The notes beneath the pieces are model-generated. The model was not told where the DNA came from. It did no database searches and saw nothing but the letters and a program-made list of their open reading frames with translations. DNA of 64,000 nucleotides from Nocardia brevicatena NBRC 12119. GTDB taxonomy: Bacteria; Actinomycetota; Actinomycetes; Mycobacteriales; Mycobacteriaceae. The DNA lies in contig NZ_BAFU01000086.1 of the NCBI RefSeq assembly GCF_000308495.1, positions 1 through 64,000 of the forward strand, written 5' to 3'. This document shows positions 36,573 to 46,123 of this stretch, piece after piece; positions within the stretch are counted from its first letter, which is position 1, and every line of letters starts with the position of its first letter. Both the position numbers and the translations under genes were made by a program.

Positions 36573-37310
36573 ATGAGCACACGCACCGCTGTCGTTACCG
36601 GGGCCAGCTCGGGTATCGGTGAGGCCACCGCCCGCGAACTCGCGAAACAGGGCTATCACGTATATGTGGGCGCCCGCCGCGTAGACCGGCTGCGACGGCT
36701 GGCCGACGAGATCGGTGGCACCGCCCTGGAACTCGACGTCACCTCCGACGAATCGGTGCGCGCCTTCACCGAGGCCGTCGAAACGGTGAACGTTCTGGTC
36801 AACAATGCGGGCGGCGCCAAAGGACTGGCCCCCGTCGCCGACGCCGATCTCGACGACTGGCGCTGGATGTGGGAAACCAACGTCCTGGGCACGCTGCGTG
36901 TCACCAAGGCACTGCTGCCCGGGCTCATCGCCTCCGGCGACGGTCTGATCGTCACCATCACCTCCGTCGCCGCCTTCCATGCCTACGACAACGGTTCCGG
37001 CTACACCTCCGCCAAACACGCCCAGGCCGTTCTGCACCGCACCCTGCGCGGCGAACTGCTCGGCCAACCCGTCCGGCTCACCGAGATCGCCCCCGGCGCG
37101 GTGGAGACCGAATTCTCCCTGGTGCGGTTCGGCGGCGACGCCGAACGCGCCGCGAAGGTGTACGAGGGGATCGATCCGCTCGTCGCCCAGGACATCGCCG
37201 AACTCGTGGCGTTCGTCGCGAGCCGGCCGCCGCACGTCAATCTGGACCAGATCATCGTCCAACCGCGCGACCAGGCCGATCCCGGGCGGTTCGCGCGGCG
37301 GACCTCCTGA
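36573..37310 (+). CDS. Short-chain dehydrogenase/reductase (Rv0484c-like)
   Basis: 245 residues: NAD(P)-binding TAVVTGASSGIGEATAREL, NNAGGAKG, catalytic Ser in TITSVAAFHAYDN, then YTSAKHA (YxxxK). Substrate not predictable, though the NADP-favoring R after beta2 (YVGARRVDRLRRL) points to NADP. The ATG at 36573 is preceded by a T-rich-free GC-rich segment and starts precisely at the family start. Runs divergently from the hydrolase and convergently with murB, the recalled mycobacterial neighbours. Confidence 0.9.
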   Translation: MSTRTAVVTGASSGIGEATARELAKQGYHVYVGARRVDRLRRLADEIGGTALELDVTSDESVRAFTEAVETVNVLVNNAGGAKGLAPVADADLDDWRWMWETNVLGTLRVTKALLPGLIASGDGLIVTITSVAAFHAYDNGSGYTSAKHAQAVLHRTLRGELLGQPVRLTEIAPGAVETEFSLVRFGGDAERAAKVYEGIDPLVAQDIAELVAFVASRPPHVNLDQIIVQPRDQADPGRFARRTS

Positions 37311-37381
37311 AACACCCGGTATCACCGCGGGTTACGATTTCGGAGGTATGACCTCCGCAGATCGGGACATACCGGATTCGC

Positions 37382-38491
37382 TTACAGTTCCACCCCGACC
37401 GTCACCGGCTCCGGAACCAATTCGATCCCGAAACGCTCGGCGACACCGTCGCGCACAGTACGTGCCAAGGCGACGAGATCGGCGGCCTTGGCGGTACCCC
37501 GATTGGTGAGGGCCAGGCTGTGTTTGGTGGACAGCCGGGCAGGGGCATCGGGTCCGGGGAAGCCCTTGGCGAAACCGGCGCGTTCGATGAGCCATCCGGC
37601 GGAGAACTTCACCCCGCCCTCCACCGCCCACGTGGGTACCGGTACGTCTGCTCCCACCTGGTCGCGGATGGCCGCGGATACACGTTCGACCTCGGCGGCG
37701 GGGACGACCGGGTTGGTGAAGAACGAGCCGGCGCTCCAGGTGTCGTGGTCGCCTCGGTCGAGCACCATCCCCTTACCGGCGCGCAGCGCGAGTACTGTGG
37801 CGCGGACCCGTGCGGCGGGCCGGGACTCGCCCTCCTCGGCGTCGAGCGTGCGAGCCAGTTCGCGATAGCGCAGGGGCGCGGAGGCGCCGGATGGGTCGAG
37901 GGCGAATTCGACGGCGAGCACCACGGCGTCGTCGCGGTGTTTGAGACGGCTGGTGCGGTAACCGAATTCGAGATCGTCGGGACTCACCCAATGCGTTTCA
38001 CCGGTGGCCCGGTCCAGCAGTCGGACCCGACGGAGCAGTTCGGCCACCTCCACCCCGTAGGCGCCGACATTCTGCACCGGCGTCGCCCCGGCCGACCCGG
38101 GAATCCCGGACAAGCACTCCAGCCCCCCGAATCCGGCCCGGACGGTTTCCGCGACCACATCGTCCCAGACGGCGCCCGCTTCCGCGGTGACACGGTCGGC
38201 ACCGAATGTCACCCCGGTGGAGGCGACCCGCACCACAACCGCGGGTACCTCGTCGTCGCCGACCAGTAGGTTCGAGCCGCCGGCGAACAGCAGCACCGGC
38301 ACTCCGGCGGCATCCAGGGCGCGGATGGTGGCCACGAGCGCCTCGGTGCTCGCGCATTCGGCGACGGTGGCCGGACCGCCGACCCGCAGGGTGGTCAGTT
38401 CGGCCAGCGGCACCGCGGGCCGGACCCGCGCACCGGTTCCGGTCAGCAGGTCGCGCAGTTCATCCGTTGAGGCAACCCGAGAAGTTCGCAC
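37382..38491 (-). CDS. murB: UDP-N-acetylenolpyruvoylglucosamine reductase
   Basis: FAD enzyme reducing UDP-GlcNAc-enolpyruvate to UDP-MurNAc, second committed step of peptidoglycan synthesis. 369 residues. Type I MurB features: FAD loop [27 protein letters not shown], substrate Arg/Tyr region [12 protein letters not shown], catalytic Ser in [11 protein letters not shown], and a C-terminal Glu in [16 protein letters not shown] start at 38491. Divergent from the DUF2505 gene, whose ATG is only 25 bases away, implying a compact shared promoter. Confidence 0.95.
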   Translation of the reverse strand: MRTSRVASTDELRDLLTGTGARVRPAVPLAELTTLRVGGPATVAECASTEALVATIRALDAAGVPVLLFAGGSNLLVGDDEVPAVVVRVASTGVTFGADRVTAEAGAVWDDVVAETVRAGFGGLECLSGIPGSAGATPVQNVGAYGVEVAELLRRVRLLDRATGETHWVSPDDLEFGYRTSRLKHRDDAVVLAVEFALDPSGASAPLRYRELARTLDAEEGESRPAARVRATVLALRAGKGMVLDRGDHDTWSAGSFFTNPVVPAAEVERVSAAIRDQVGADVPVPTWAVEGGVKFSAGWLIERAGFAKGFPGPDAPARLSTKHSLALTNRGTAKAADLVALARTVRDGVAERFGIELVPEPVTVGVEL

Positions 38492-38515
38492 GTCCAGACG
38501 GTAGCGTGTCGGTTC

Positions 38516-39019
38516 ATGGCTACACCGCTGGCGTATACGGCTCGATACATCCACCCCGTTGCCGTCGTACGAGTCGCCTTCGCCGACGAGCAATATTGGA
38601 AAGACCGGATCGCTACGGTCGGCGGGCCGAATGCCCGGTTCGTCTCGCTCACGGTCGGTGACGACCACGGTCGGGTCGAGACGGTGCAGTACATCCCCGC
38701 CGAGCTGCTGCCCCAGGCCGTCAGCGCGATCCACCCGGGCGACCTGGTCATCCCGCGCGTCGAAACCTGGGCCGGCGGCCGGGAAGGCACCTTCGAGGCC
38801 CGCGTGCAGGACGCGCCCGCCGAGGCGCGTGGCACCATCATCGCCGTCGACGAGCCCACCGGCGCCGTAGCCACCATCCAGGGCACCGTGACGGTGAAGG
38901 TCCCGCTGTTCGGCAGGAAGATCGAAACCGTCCTGGCCGAACGCCTCACCGAGCTGCTGGACTCCGAGACGGAGTTCACCAACAGCTGGATCACCGAGCG
39001 CGGCATCGTCGCGAGCTGA
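38516..39019 (+). CDS. DUF2505 family protein (first of a pair)
   Basis: 167 residues, ATG at 38516. START-like beta/alpha fold: [59 protein letters not shown] at the end. Homologous to the next gene, so an old tandem duplication. DUF2505 has no established function; a hydrophobic ligand cavity is possible. Adjacent to murB, divergent, in an order recalled from mycobacteria (Rv0481c region). Confidence 0.87.
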   Translation: MATPLAYTARYIHPVAVVRVAFADEQYWKDRIATVGGPNARFVSLTVGDDHGRVETVQYIPAELLPQAVSAIHPGDLVIPRVETWAGGREGTFEARVQDAPAEARGTIIAVDEPTGAVATIQGTVTVKVPLFGRKIETVLAERLTELLDSETEFTNSWITERGIVAS

Positions 39020-39147
39020 CCGATCCATCTCTCCACCGCGACGGGCCCCACCATGGACGGACGGTGTCCGGCAGCGGTAGCGCGGCAGGACCACACAGGG
39101 CGCCCGGTCATGCCCGGGCGTTACCGCTGCCGGTAACGTAACCGCCC

Positions 39148-39663
39148 ATGGCCCGCCGACTGGACTATTCCGCCCGCTACCCGCTGCACACCACCAAGGA
39201 GCTGTACGCGGCGCTGTCGACCCGGGACTACTGGGAGGCCCGGATCGAGGAGATGCGGAAGTACTCGCCCAACGAACTGGTGCACCTCGAGGTGACCGAG
39301 GCGGGGATCAGTATGGTCTCCCACCACATCCTGCCGCGGGAAACTCTGCCCGAGATCGCGCAGACCGTGATCCGCAAGGACATGGTGATCACCCGCAAGG
39401 AGCATTTCGGACCGTTCGAGCCGGAAGTGGAAGGCAGCTACGCGGCGTCCATTCCCGCCGGTCCGGGCAGCCTCAGCGGCACCATGCGCCTGTTCTCCAC
39501 CGATACCGGCTGCACCCTGCGCATCTCCTCGGAGGCCAAGGTGTTCATCCCGATGGTCGGGCCGCGGCTGGAGCAGCTCGTGCTGGTGAACCTGGTGGAT
39601 CTCTTCCGGGCCGAGGCCGAAGTTACGCAGAAGTGGCTCGACGAGCACAAGCCCGTCGGCTGA
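39148..39663 (+). CDS. DUF2505 family protein (second of a pair)
   Basis: 171 residues, ATG at 39148. Shares structure and several motifs with the preceding protein ([59 protein letters not shown]). It is followed with an overlap by the methyltransferase gene, so the two are probably co-transcribed. Function unknown. Confidence 0.88.
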   Translation: MARRLDYSARYPLHTTKELYAALSTRDYWEARIEEMRKYSPNELVHLEVTEAGISMVSHHILPRETLPEIAQTVIRKDMVITRKEHFGPFEPEVEGSYAASIPAGPGSLSGTMRLFSTDTGCTLRISSEAKVFIPMVGPRLEQLVLVNLVDLFRAEAEVTQKWLDEHKPVG

Positions 39664-40544
39664 GCGAACCCGTAGGCAGCATTACCCGCGGTACCACCGG
39701 AATCAACCGCCTGCGCCGCAGCGACCGCCGGCTGGTCCACGATCCCTTGGTCGGCGCCCGCCTACGTGATGCCGCCGACCCGCTGGTGGTGGACCTCGGT
39801 TACGGCGCGCAACCGTGGACCACTCTGGAGCTGGCCGCCCGACTGCGGCGTATCCGCCCGGATGTGCGGGTCGTGGGTCTGGAAATAGACCCGACCCGCG
39901 TAGTGCCGCCCCGCGACGGCGTCACCTTCGCCCGCGGGGGTTTCGAACTCGCCGGGCTGCGGCCGGTGCTGGTGCGCGCCTTCAATGTGTTGCGGCAGTA
40001 TCCCGAATCCGCGGTGGCCGACGCCTGGGCCACCGTCCGGGCGAATCTGGCGCCGGGCGGTCTGCTCGTCGACGGCACCTGCGACGAACTCGGTCGGCGC
40101 TGCGCCTGGGTGCTGCTGGACGACACCGGTCCCCGCTCACTGATTCTGGCCTGGGACCCGTTCGCCGTCGAACGGCCCTCCGATATCGCCGAACGGCTGC
40201 CGAAGGCGCTGATCCACCGCAATATCCCCGGCGAACGCGTGCATACGCTGCTCGACGCGGCCGATCGGGCCTGGGCGCATGCCGCCCCGCAGGCGGTGTT
40301 CGGGCCGCGGGTGCGCTGGCGTGTCGCGGTGGATATCCTGCGCGACCAGGGGTTTCCGGTACACGATTATCGCCGCCGGTTACGCGACAATGTGCTGACC
40401 GTGCCGTGGTCTACGGTGGCACCCCACCATCCGGTCGCGGACCGATTCCCGCGGGTCGGAATCGCCGAACCATCGGGCTGTGCTCGATATCACATTCACC
40501 TTCGGGACGGCCGGTGCGGCGGCCCGGTCACCGCACACCCATAA
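39633..40544 (+). CDS. Class I SAM-dependent methyltransferase-like protein
   Basis: 303 residues if the GTG at 39633 is used (31-base overlap with the DUF2505 gene); a CTG at 39660 is another possibility. SAM motif I is VVDLGYGAQPW, followed by VRVVGLEIDPTRVVPP, an acidic loop end as in class I methyltransferases, and LAPGGLLVDGTCDELGRRCAW later. No clear acceptor. The tail (HHPVADRFPRVGIAEPSG) is variable. Its place after DUF2505 genes hints at a shared lipid or envelope role, unproven. Confidence 0.75.
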   Translation: MARRAQARRLSEPVGSITRGTTGINRLRRSDRRLVHDPLVGARLRDAADPLVVDLGYGAQPWTTLELAARLRRIRPDVRVVGLEIDPTRVVPPRDGVTFARGGFELAGLRPVLVRAFNVLRQYPESAVADAWATVRANLAPGGLLVDGTCDELGRRCAWVLLDDTGPRSLILAWDPFAVERPSDIAERLPKALIHRNIPGERVHTLLDAADRAWAHAAPQAVFGPRVRWRVAVDILRDQGFPVHDYRRRLRDNVLTVPWSTVAPHHPVADRFPRVGIAEPSGCARYHIHLRDGRCGGPVTAHP

Positions 40545-40589
40545 CCGGGCCTCATAACGGACACAGAAAACTCGGGAAGAATCTGTTCC

Positions 40590-41318
40590 ATGCCTCTCCA
40601 GACCCGCTCCACTCCGAAGGCCGGTCGCCGCCGTACCGTGCTGATCGCCCTGATCAGCACGGTCGTCCTGCTGGCCGGCGCGCTCGTCGCGGGCGAGGCC
40701 TACGCCCGGCATACGGTGGCGAGCTGTATCAGCAGCCAGTTCGAGAAAGAGATGGGCTCCAGGATCAAGGTGGGATTCGGGCCCAAACCCCTGCTCGTCA
40801 CCTGGATCGACGGCAAGCTGTCCTCGATGACCGTGGACAGCGACGACGCCGACTTCGGTCCCGCCGCCGGGATGCAGGTGCACGCCCGATTCAACCATCT
40901 CGATGTCTCCAACAGCAGCACCAGTGGAACCACCATCGGCAGTTCCTCGGCCGATGTCAGCTGGAGCAACGAGGGGATCACGCAGACCCTGAAAGGCCTG
41001 GTCTCCGATGTGCAGTCCGTTCCCGACGCCGGGCAGCTGAACATGCAGGTGTTGGGCGGACTCGGCACCCTGCAGGCCGTCCCGCAGATACGCGACGGCA
41101 AGGTGGACGTGCAAGTCTCCTCGGCCCGCATTCTCGGGATCGGGATACCGAACGATCTGGCCGAGGGCGTGGTCGACCTGATGACCGAGAGCCTGCAGAC
41201 CTACCCGCTGGGCCTGGAGCCGACCGAGCTACGGGTCACCGACAACGGTCTCGAGGTGGATCTGCGCGGCGGCCCCACCCAACTGCCCTCGGGCGACAGC
41301 AGCGACACCACCTGCTGA
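40590..41318 (+). CDS. DUF2993 (LmeA-like) membrane-anchored lipid-binding protein
   Basis: 242 residues. N-terminal transmembrane anchor (about 17-40), then a soluble exported domain: QFEKEMGSRIKVGFGPKPLL, SMTVDSDDADFGP, LNMQVLGGLGTLQAVPQIRDGKV, the DUF2993/LmeA fold (TULIP-type, lipid-binding). LmeA in mycobacteria takes part in lipomannan/lipoarabinomannan growth (family knowledge). ATG at 40590. Convergent with deoC. Confidence 0.85.
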   Translation: MPLQTRSTPKAGRRRTVLIALISTVVLLAGALVAGEAYARHTVASCISSQFEKEMGSRIKVGFGPKPLLVTWIDGKLSSMTVDSDDADFGPAAGMQVHARFNHLDVSNSSTSGTTIGSSSADVSWSNEGITQTLKGLVSDVQSVPDAGQLNMQVLGGLGTLQAVPQIRDGKVDVQVSSARILGIGIPNDLAEGVVDLMTESLQTYPLGLEPTELRVTDNGLEVDLRGGPTQLPSGDSSDTTC

Positions 41319-41365
41319 TATGTGACGCCACATGGACCGCTTCCGGGGCCTGCGCTCGGCCGCCG

Positions 41366-42052
41366 TCAATCGGCGAACCCGCCCAGCACGGCCCGCGAAT
41401 GCGACAGTCCGAGCCGGGTGGCTCCCGCGGCGACGAGTTCCGCGGCCGTCTCCGCGGTGCGGATTCCGCCGCTGGCCTTGACTCCGAGCCGCCCACCGAC
41501 GGTCTCGGCCATCAACCGCACCGCGTGCACGCTCGCGCCCCCGGCGGGATGGAAACCGGTGGATGTCTTCACGAAATCGGCCCCCGCCTGCTCGGCGGCC
41601 CGGCACGCCCCCACGATCGCCTCGTCGGACAGGGCCGCGGATTCGATGATCACCTTCAGCAGTGCCCGATCGGAGATCGCCTCCCGCACCGCGACGATAT
41701 CGGCCAGAACGGCGGAGAAGTCCCCTGCCACCGCGGCCCCCACGTCGATCACCATATCGATCTCACCGGCCCCCTGTTCCACGGCCAGCCGGGCTTCGGC
41801 CCCCTTGACCAGCGAATGGTGTTTCCCGGACGGGAAGCCGGCCACCGTGGCCACCACCAGTCCCGGCGCTCGCACCGGCAGCATGGCCGGAGAGACACAG
41901 ATCCCGTATACCCCGAGTTCGCGGGCCTCGGTCACCAACGCCGTGATATCGGCGTGCGTGGCTTCCGGCGTCAGCAGGGTGTGGTCGATCATGGCGGCCA
42001 CTTCGGCCCTGGTGAGCGACGGGAAATCAGCCATGAGGTGAGAGTCTGACAT
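41366..42052 (-). CDS. deoC: Deoxyribose-phosphate aldolase
   Basis: Splits deoxyribose-5-phosphate into glyceraldehyde-3-phosphate and acetaldehyde. 228 residues from the ATG at 42052; ATG at 42034 ([10 protein letters not shown]) is also possible. Schiff-base Lys in [12 protein letters not shown] and proton-shuttle Lys in [23 protein letters not shown] shows the conserved Asp. Intergenic hairpins lie upstream. The recalled mycobacterial counterpart is Rv0478. Confidence 0.95.
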   Translation of the reverse strand: MSDSHLMADFPSLTRAEVAAMIDHTLLTPEATHADITALVTEARELGVYGICVSPAMLPVRAPGLVVATVAGFPSGKHHSLVKGAEARLAVEQGAGEIDMVIDVGAAVAGDFSAVLADIVAVREAISDRALLKVIIESAALSDEAIVGACRAAEQAGADFVKTSTGFHPAGGASVHAVRLMAETVGGRLGVKASGGIRTAETAAELVAAGATRLGLSHSRAVLGGFAD

Positions 42053-42101
42053 ACCGTGCTTGATGCGCCGCCTCCCGGCGGCGTGGGTCGGGGCCCTGCT
42101 A

Positions 42102-42154
42102 CCTCGGGTCTTTCCTCCCTCCGCGACGCCGCTCCGATTGGTCCGGACCCGAGG
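42102..42154. repeat. Inverted repeat upstream of deoC
   Basis: CCTCGGGTC (42102-42110) pairs perfectly with GACCCGAGG (42146-42154) across a 35-base spacer; a small hairpin CGCCG-cctcc-CGGCG lies just to its left. It lies between deoC (minus) and the GNAT gene (plus). Promoter regulation or transcript structure only can be guessed. Confidence 0.4.
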
Positions 42155-42236
42155 CGGGCCCCGATCGGGCGAATTCGATTGCGCACCTCGGACGCATCGG
42201 AGCACACTCGGTACAGCCCGGGAGGAGTAGACCACG

Positions 42237-42794
42237 TTGCTGATCCGACGCGAACGCGCCGGCGATTCCGACGCCATTGCCGCCGTACACCGCAGTGCCT
42301 TCGCCCCGCACTATGCGGCCCATGCCTCGGTCGGCGGGACCGACCCGGACGGCGCCGTTCCCGCAGACCCGCCGGAGATCGCGCTCCTCGACCGTCTGCG
42401 CAGCGATCCCGGCTGGATGCCGACCCTGTCCATGGTCGCGGTGGAACACGATGACATTGTCGGGCACGTCTGTCTCACCCGCGCCGGCGTCGGCCCGTTC
42501 CCGGTCCTGGCACTCGGCCCCATCGGTGTTCTGGCCGACCGGCAGGGCCGGGGTATCGGCTCGGCGCTCATGCACGCCGCCATCGGCGCCGCCGACGCCC
42601 TCGACGAACCCCTCATCGGCCTGCTCGGCAGTCTCGACTACTACCCGCGGTTCGGGTTCGTCCCCGGTGACCGGCTCGGCATCCATCCAGACGAACCGGA
42701 CTGGGCCGACCATTTCCAGATCCGTCCGCTCAGCGCCTACGAGGACCGCATCATCGGGGATTTCCACTACGCCGAGCCGTTCTACGAACTTTGA
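42237..42794 (+). CDS. GNAT family N-acetyltransferase (YhbS-like)
   Basis: 185 residues. GNAT motif [20 protein letters not shown] (acetyl-CoA loop Q/RxxGxG/A), then [20 protein letters not shown], the YhbS-like signature. TTG start at 42237 with GGGAGGAG about ten bases upstream. The substrate is unknown. Followed by purU in the same direction after 58 bases. Confidence 0.85.
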   Translation: MLIRRERAGDSDAIAAVHRSAFAPHYAAHASVGGTDPDGAVPADPPEIALLDRLRSDPGWMPTLSMVAVEHDDIVGHVCLTRAGVGPFPVLALGPIGVLADRQGRGIGSALMHAAIGAADALDEPLIGLLGSLDYYPRFGFVPGDRLGIHPDEPDWADHFQIRPLSAYEDRIIGDFHYAEPFYEL

Positions 42795-42852
42795 GTGGCC
42801 CCGCCGTCGCCGCGCGTACCGGCCGGCTGCGCACTCCCGCGTCACTGGCAGG

Positions 42853-43752
42853 ATGAGCCGCATGGTCTTCGCCGTACCCGCTTCCGACGACCGCCGGTAC
42901 GTCCTCACCATGGGCTGTCCGGACCGGCCGGGCATCATCGCCACGATCAGCTCGTTCATCGCCGACTTCGGCGGATCGATCGTGGAGGCCGGCTACCATT
43001 CCGACCCCGATACCGGTTGGTTCTTCACCCGGCAGGCGTTGAAGGCGTCGACCGTGCCGTTCGGGGTGGACGAACTGCGCAACCGGTTCGCCGCGATCGC
43101 CGCCGAGCTCGGTTCGGCCGCCGACTGGCAGGTGCACGATTCCGGTGTCCGCCGGCGCGCGGTGCTGCTGGTCAGCAAGGAAGGCCACTGTCTGCACGAT
43201 CTGCTCGGCCGTGCCACCTCCGGTGAGCTGCCCGCCACCATCGAGGCGGTGATCGGCAACCATCTCGATCTCGCCGAGATCACCGAGGCCCACGGCGTAC
43301 CGTTCCACCACGTCCCGTTCCCGAAGGACCCCGCCGAACGCGGCCCGGCCTTCGATCGGGTGCGTGACCTGGTGGACGTCCACGACCCGCATGCGGTGGT
43401 CCTCGCCCGTTTCATGCAGGTTCTACCACCGCAGCTGTGCGACCACTGGGCGGGACGGGCCATCAACATCCACCACAGCTTCCTGCCGTCCTTCGTCGGC
43501 GCCCGCCCCTACCATCAGGCCTTCGCCCGGGGGGTGAAGCTGATCGGAGCGACCTGCCACTATGTCACCGCCGATCTGGACGCGGGCCCGATCATCGAAC
43601 AGGACGTCGTCCGCGTCGATCACGCCGACGAGGTTCGCGACATGGTCCGGCGGGGCCGCGATATCGAACGAGTGGTTCTGGCCCGCGGACTGCGCTGGCA
43701 TCTGGAGAGCCGGGTCCTGGTCCACGGCAACCGGACGGTGGTGTTCTCCTGA
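42853..43752 (+). CDS. purU: Formyltetrahydrofolate deformylase
   Basis: Hydrolyses 10-formyl-THF to formate and THF, balancing one-carbon pools. 299 residues: N-terminal ACT domain (VLTMGCPDRPGIIATISSF) and a formyltransferase-like domain with the catalytic INIHHSFLPSFVGARPYH and a later Asp (GPIIEQDVVRVDHADEV). Start ATG at 42853, or ATG three codons later (42862), which has better ribosome spacing. Confidence 0.95.
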   Translation: MSRMVFAVPASDDRRYVLTMGCPDRPGIIATISSFIADFGGSIVEAGYHSDPDTGWFFTRQALKASTVPFGVDELRNRFAAIAAELGSAADWQVHDSGVRRRAVLLVSKEGHCLHDLLGRATSGELPATIEAVIGNHLDLAEITEAHGVPFHHVPFPKDPAERGPAFDRVRDLVDVHDPHAVVLARFMQVLPPQLCDHWAGRAINIHHSFLPSFVGARPYHQAFARGVKLIGATCHYVTADLDAGPIIEQDVVRVDHADEVRDMVRRGRDIERVVLARGLRWHLESRVLVHGNRTVVFS

Positions 43753-43765
43753 CCGTGCGACCGGA

Positions 43766-44332
43766 TCAGACCAGCGACAGCCAGTAGTCCTGGAATCGCA
43801 GGAACACCAGCAGCAGCACCACGGCGTAGAAGAGCGCGACGAACGTCCAGCGCCATTCCGCGACCACCCGCAGCGCCCCGCGATCGCCGCCCCACAACTG
43901 CTGGGTGATCACCGCGAGCAGCGGGGTGATGATCGCCCACACCACCATGCAGTACGGGCACAGGGCGTTGATCCGGTACAAGCTCTGGAAGATCAGCCAG
44001 CAGATGAACACGGTGCCCGCGGCCGTACCCAGCCACAGGCCCGTCCAGATCCACCGGGGGAACGCGAGACCGGCCACCGACAGAACCGCGATGGTCACCA
44101 CCACCGAGAAGCCGACGACGCCGATGACCGGATTCGGGAAACCGAGCACCGCCGCCTGGTCGGTGGCCATCACCGAACCGCAGGACAGTACGGGGTTCAA
44201 ACTGCACGACGGGACGTAGCCCGGCTCCTTCAGCAGTTTGAAATCCTCGATCGTCAGGACCAGTGCGGCGACCCAACCGGCCAGACCGGCGACCAGCAAC
44301 ACCCAAGCGGACCGGTGCGAGGTGCGGATCAC
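43766..44332 (-). CDS. Vitamin K epoxide reductase family protein (VKOR)
   Basis: 188 residues, four or five membrane helices. Active-site CxxC in INALCPYCMVVW and the loop cysteines in VPSCSLNPVLSCGSV. It reoxidises a DsbA-like partner and passes electrons to menaquinone. GTG start at 44332 overlaps the stop of the thioredoxin-fold gene 44329-45054 (GTGA), so oxidant and substrate protein are encoded together, an actinobacterial arrangement replacing DsbB. Confidence 0.92.
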   Translation of the reverse strand: MIRTSHRSAWVLLVAGLAGWVAALVLTIEDFKLLKEPGYVPSCSLNPVLSCGSVMATDQAAVLGFPNPVIGVVGFSVVVTIAVLSVAGLAFPRWIWTGLWLGTAAGTVFICWLIFQSLYRINALCPYCMVVWAIITPLLAVITQQLWGGDRGALRVVAEWRWTFVALFYAVVLLLVFLRFQDYWLSLV

Positions 44333-45054
44333 CGGCCCGCGGCCCCCGCGATCGCCGACTGGAGTTCGCTCTGCTGGATCTGCTTGCCATCCACGAAAAC
44401 GCTCGGCGTGCTGTTGATGCCCTCGTCCAGCAGCGCGTTCGACTTGGCCGCGATGTACTTGTCGTACTTGCGCTCGGCGATGCACTGGCCGATCGAGGCG
44501 TCGGTGTAACCGGCGGACTTCGCGATCTCGATCAGTTCGGTATCCGGCAGGCCGGCTCCGCCCTCGGCCGGCTGCCGCTCGAACATGGTCTGCAGCCACT
44601 TCTGGTAGTTGTCGGTCCCGGTATCGGCGACGCAGTAGGAGGCGTTGGCCGCGCGCGAGGAGTACTCCGTGCTCGAGGCGCGGTCCAGGAACGCCGCGAT
44701 GTTGTACTCCACGGCCGCGGTACCGGCCGCCGTCGCCTGCTGCAACAGCGCGCCGTTGCGGGCCTCGAACATCTGGCAGGCGGGGCACTGTAGGTCGGCG
44801 ACGACCCGTACGGTCGTCTTGGCGTCCGCGGAACCGATCCGGATGGCGCCGTTGTCGGTGGCCACCGCCGGGACCGGGCCGATATCGGCGACGGAGTCGG
44901 AGTCACCGGACTCGCGGAGAGCGAGTCCGACGCCGATGGCCGCTATCAGCACGATCAGTACGCCCGCCACCGCCACCTGAATCAGGATGGTGCGCCGGCG
45001 ATCGGCACGCCGGGCCGCCTCCAGCGGGTTCGTCGGCCCCGGTTTCCTGCTCAC
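44329..45054 (-). CDS. DsbA-family thioredoxin-fold oxidoreductase, membrane-anchored
   Basis: 241 residues, GTG at 45054. One transmembrane helix (about 26-48), then an extracytoplasmic thioredoxin fold with active site VADLQCPACQMFE (Cys-Pro-Ala-Cys) and the cis-Pro in INSTPSVFVDGKQ. Another pair of Cys (ASYCVADTG, IGQCIAERK) lies in the helical insert. The protein receives oxidising equivalents from the VKOR encoded just after it and oxidises exported proteins. Confidence 0.92.
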   Translation of the reverse strand: MSRKPGPTNPLEAARRADRRRTILIQVAVAGVLIVLIAAIGVGLALRESGDSDSVADIGPVPAVATDNGAIRIGSADAKTTVRVVADLQCPACQMFEARNGALLQQATAAGTAAVEYNIAAFLDRASSTEYSSRAANASYCVADTGTDNYQKWLQTMFERQPAEGGAGLPDTELIEIAKSAGYTDASIGQCIAERKYDKYIAAKSNALLDEGINSTPSVFVDGKQIQQSELQSAIAGAAGR

Positions 45055-45250
45055 CGTGTGTTCACCACGCCTTTCGCTCGGCTGCAAATCCCTGTACCGG
45101 CGATCCTAACGGGCCCGGCCGGACACCGGTCCGGCCGTGATCGGAGGCACACCCGGCCGGCGCGACCACCCGTCGCTCGGCACACCGCCACATCATTACC
45201 CGCCGACCTGAGAGTTTCCACAGATACCGCACCGGGCGGGCCGATTCGTC

Positions 45251-46093
45251 TCAGGCGTCGTCGAGCCGGCGCTTCTCCGTCTCGACATCGAAGGACGGGG
45301 CCGGCCACTCCAGCTTCAGGGCCTGGAGGGCCTCGATGAGCAGTTCGGTGACGGCCAGGCGGGAAAACCATTTGGCATCGGCGGGCAGGACATACCAGGG
45401 GGCGTGCTCGGTCGATGTGCGGTCCAGAACGGCCTGGTACGCCTCCTGGTAGGCGGGCCAGTAGGCGCGTTCGTCGATATCGGCCGGGTTGTACTTCCAA
45501 TACTTGTCCGGGCGTTCCAGGCGCTCACGCAGGCGTTTCTTCTGCTCGTCCGGCGAGACGAACATGGCCACCTTCACCAGGGTCACACCGCCGTCGACCA
45601 GTTCTCGTTCGAAGGCATTGATCTCGTCGTAGCGTCCGCCCCAGACCGCCGGCGGGACCGAATTGTGCACGCGCACCACCAGGACGTCCTCGTAGTGGGA
45701 GCGGTCGAAAACCCCCAACTGCCCGCCACGCGGCAGCGCCTTGCGGATCCGCCACAGAAAGTGGTGGCGCAACTCCTCGGGGGTCGGCACCCCGAACGAG
45801 GCGTGGTCGACACCCTGCGGGTCCACCGAGCCGATGACATGGCGCACGATACCGCCCTTGCCGGCGGTATCCATCCCCTGCAATATCAGCAGTACGCTGC
45901 GGGAATCACCGGAACGGCCGTTGGCGTAGAGCTTCTCTTGGAGCTCGGCCAGCAGAAGCCGGCGTTCCGCGAGCAGCCGGAGGCCCCCGGATTTGTCACC
46001 GAGGAAACCGGGACGGGCCGAGGTGTCGATATCGGCCACTCGCAGACCATCGGCGCGCAGCGCGAGACTCGCCGGGGTCGTCCACTTCGCCAT
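45251..46093 (-). CDS. ppk2: Polyphosphate kinase 2 family protein
   Basis: 280 residues. Walker A LLILQGMDTAGKGGI, Walker B GVFDRSHYEDVLVVRV, and the lid region SPDEQKKRLRERLERP. PPK2 uses polyphosphate to phosphorylate nucleoside mono- or diphosphates, or the reverse. A single PPK2 domain, thus class I or III. ATG at 46093. No link to the neighbouring EspG gene other than shared strand; ppx and regX3 are elsewhere in this window. Confidence 0.9.
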   Translation of the reverse strand: MAKWTTPASLALRADGLRVADIDTSARPGFLGDKSGGLRLLAERRLLLAELQEKLYANGRSGDSRSVLLILQGMDTAGKGGIVRHVIGSVDPQGVDHASFGVPTPEELRHHFLWRIRKALPRGGQLGVFDRSHYEDVLVVRVHNSVPPAVWGGRYDEINAFERELVDGGVTLVKVAMFVSPDEQKKRLRERLERPDKYWKYNPADIDERAYWPAYQEAYQAVLDRTSTEHAPWYVLPADAKWFSRLAVTELLIEALQALKLEWPAPSFDVETEKRRLDDA

Positions 46094-46123
46094 CGCCCAG
46101 AAGTATCACAGTCCCCGGCGGGT

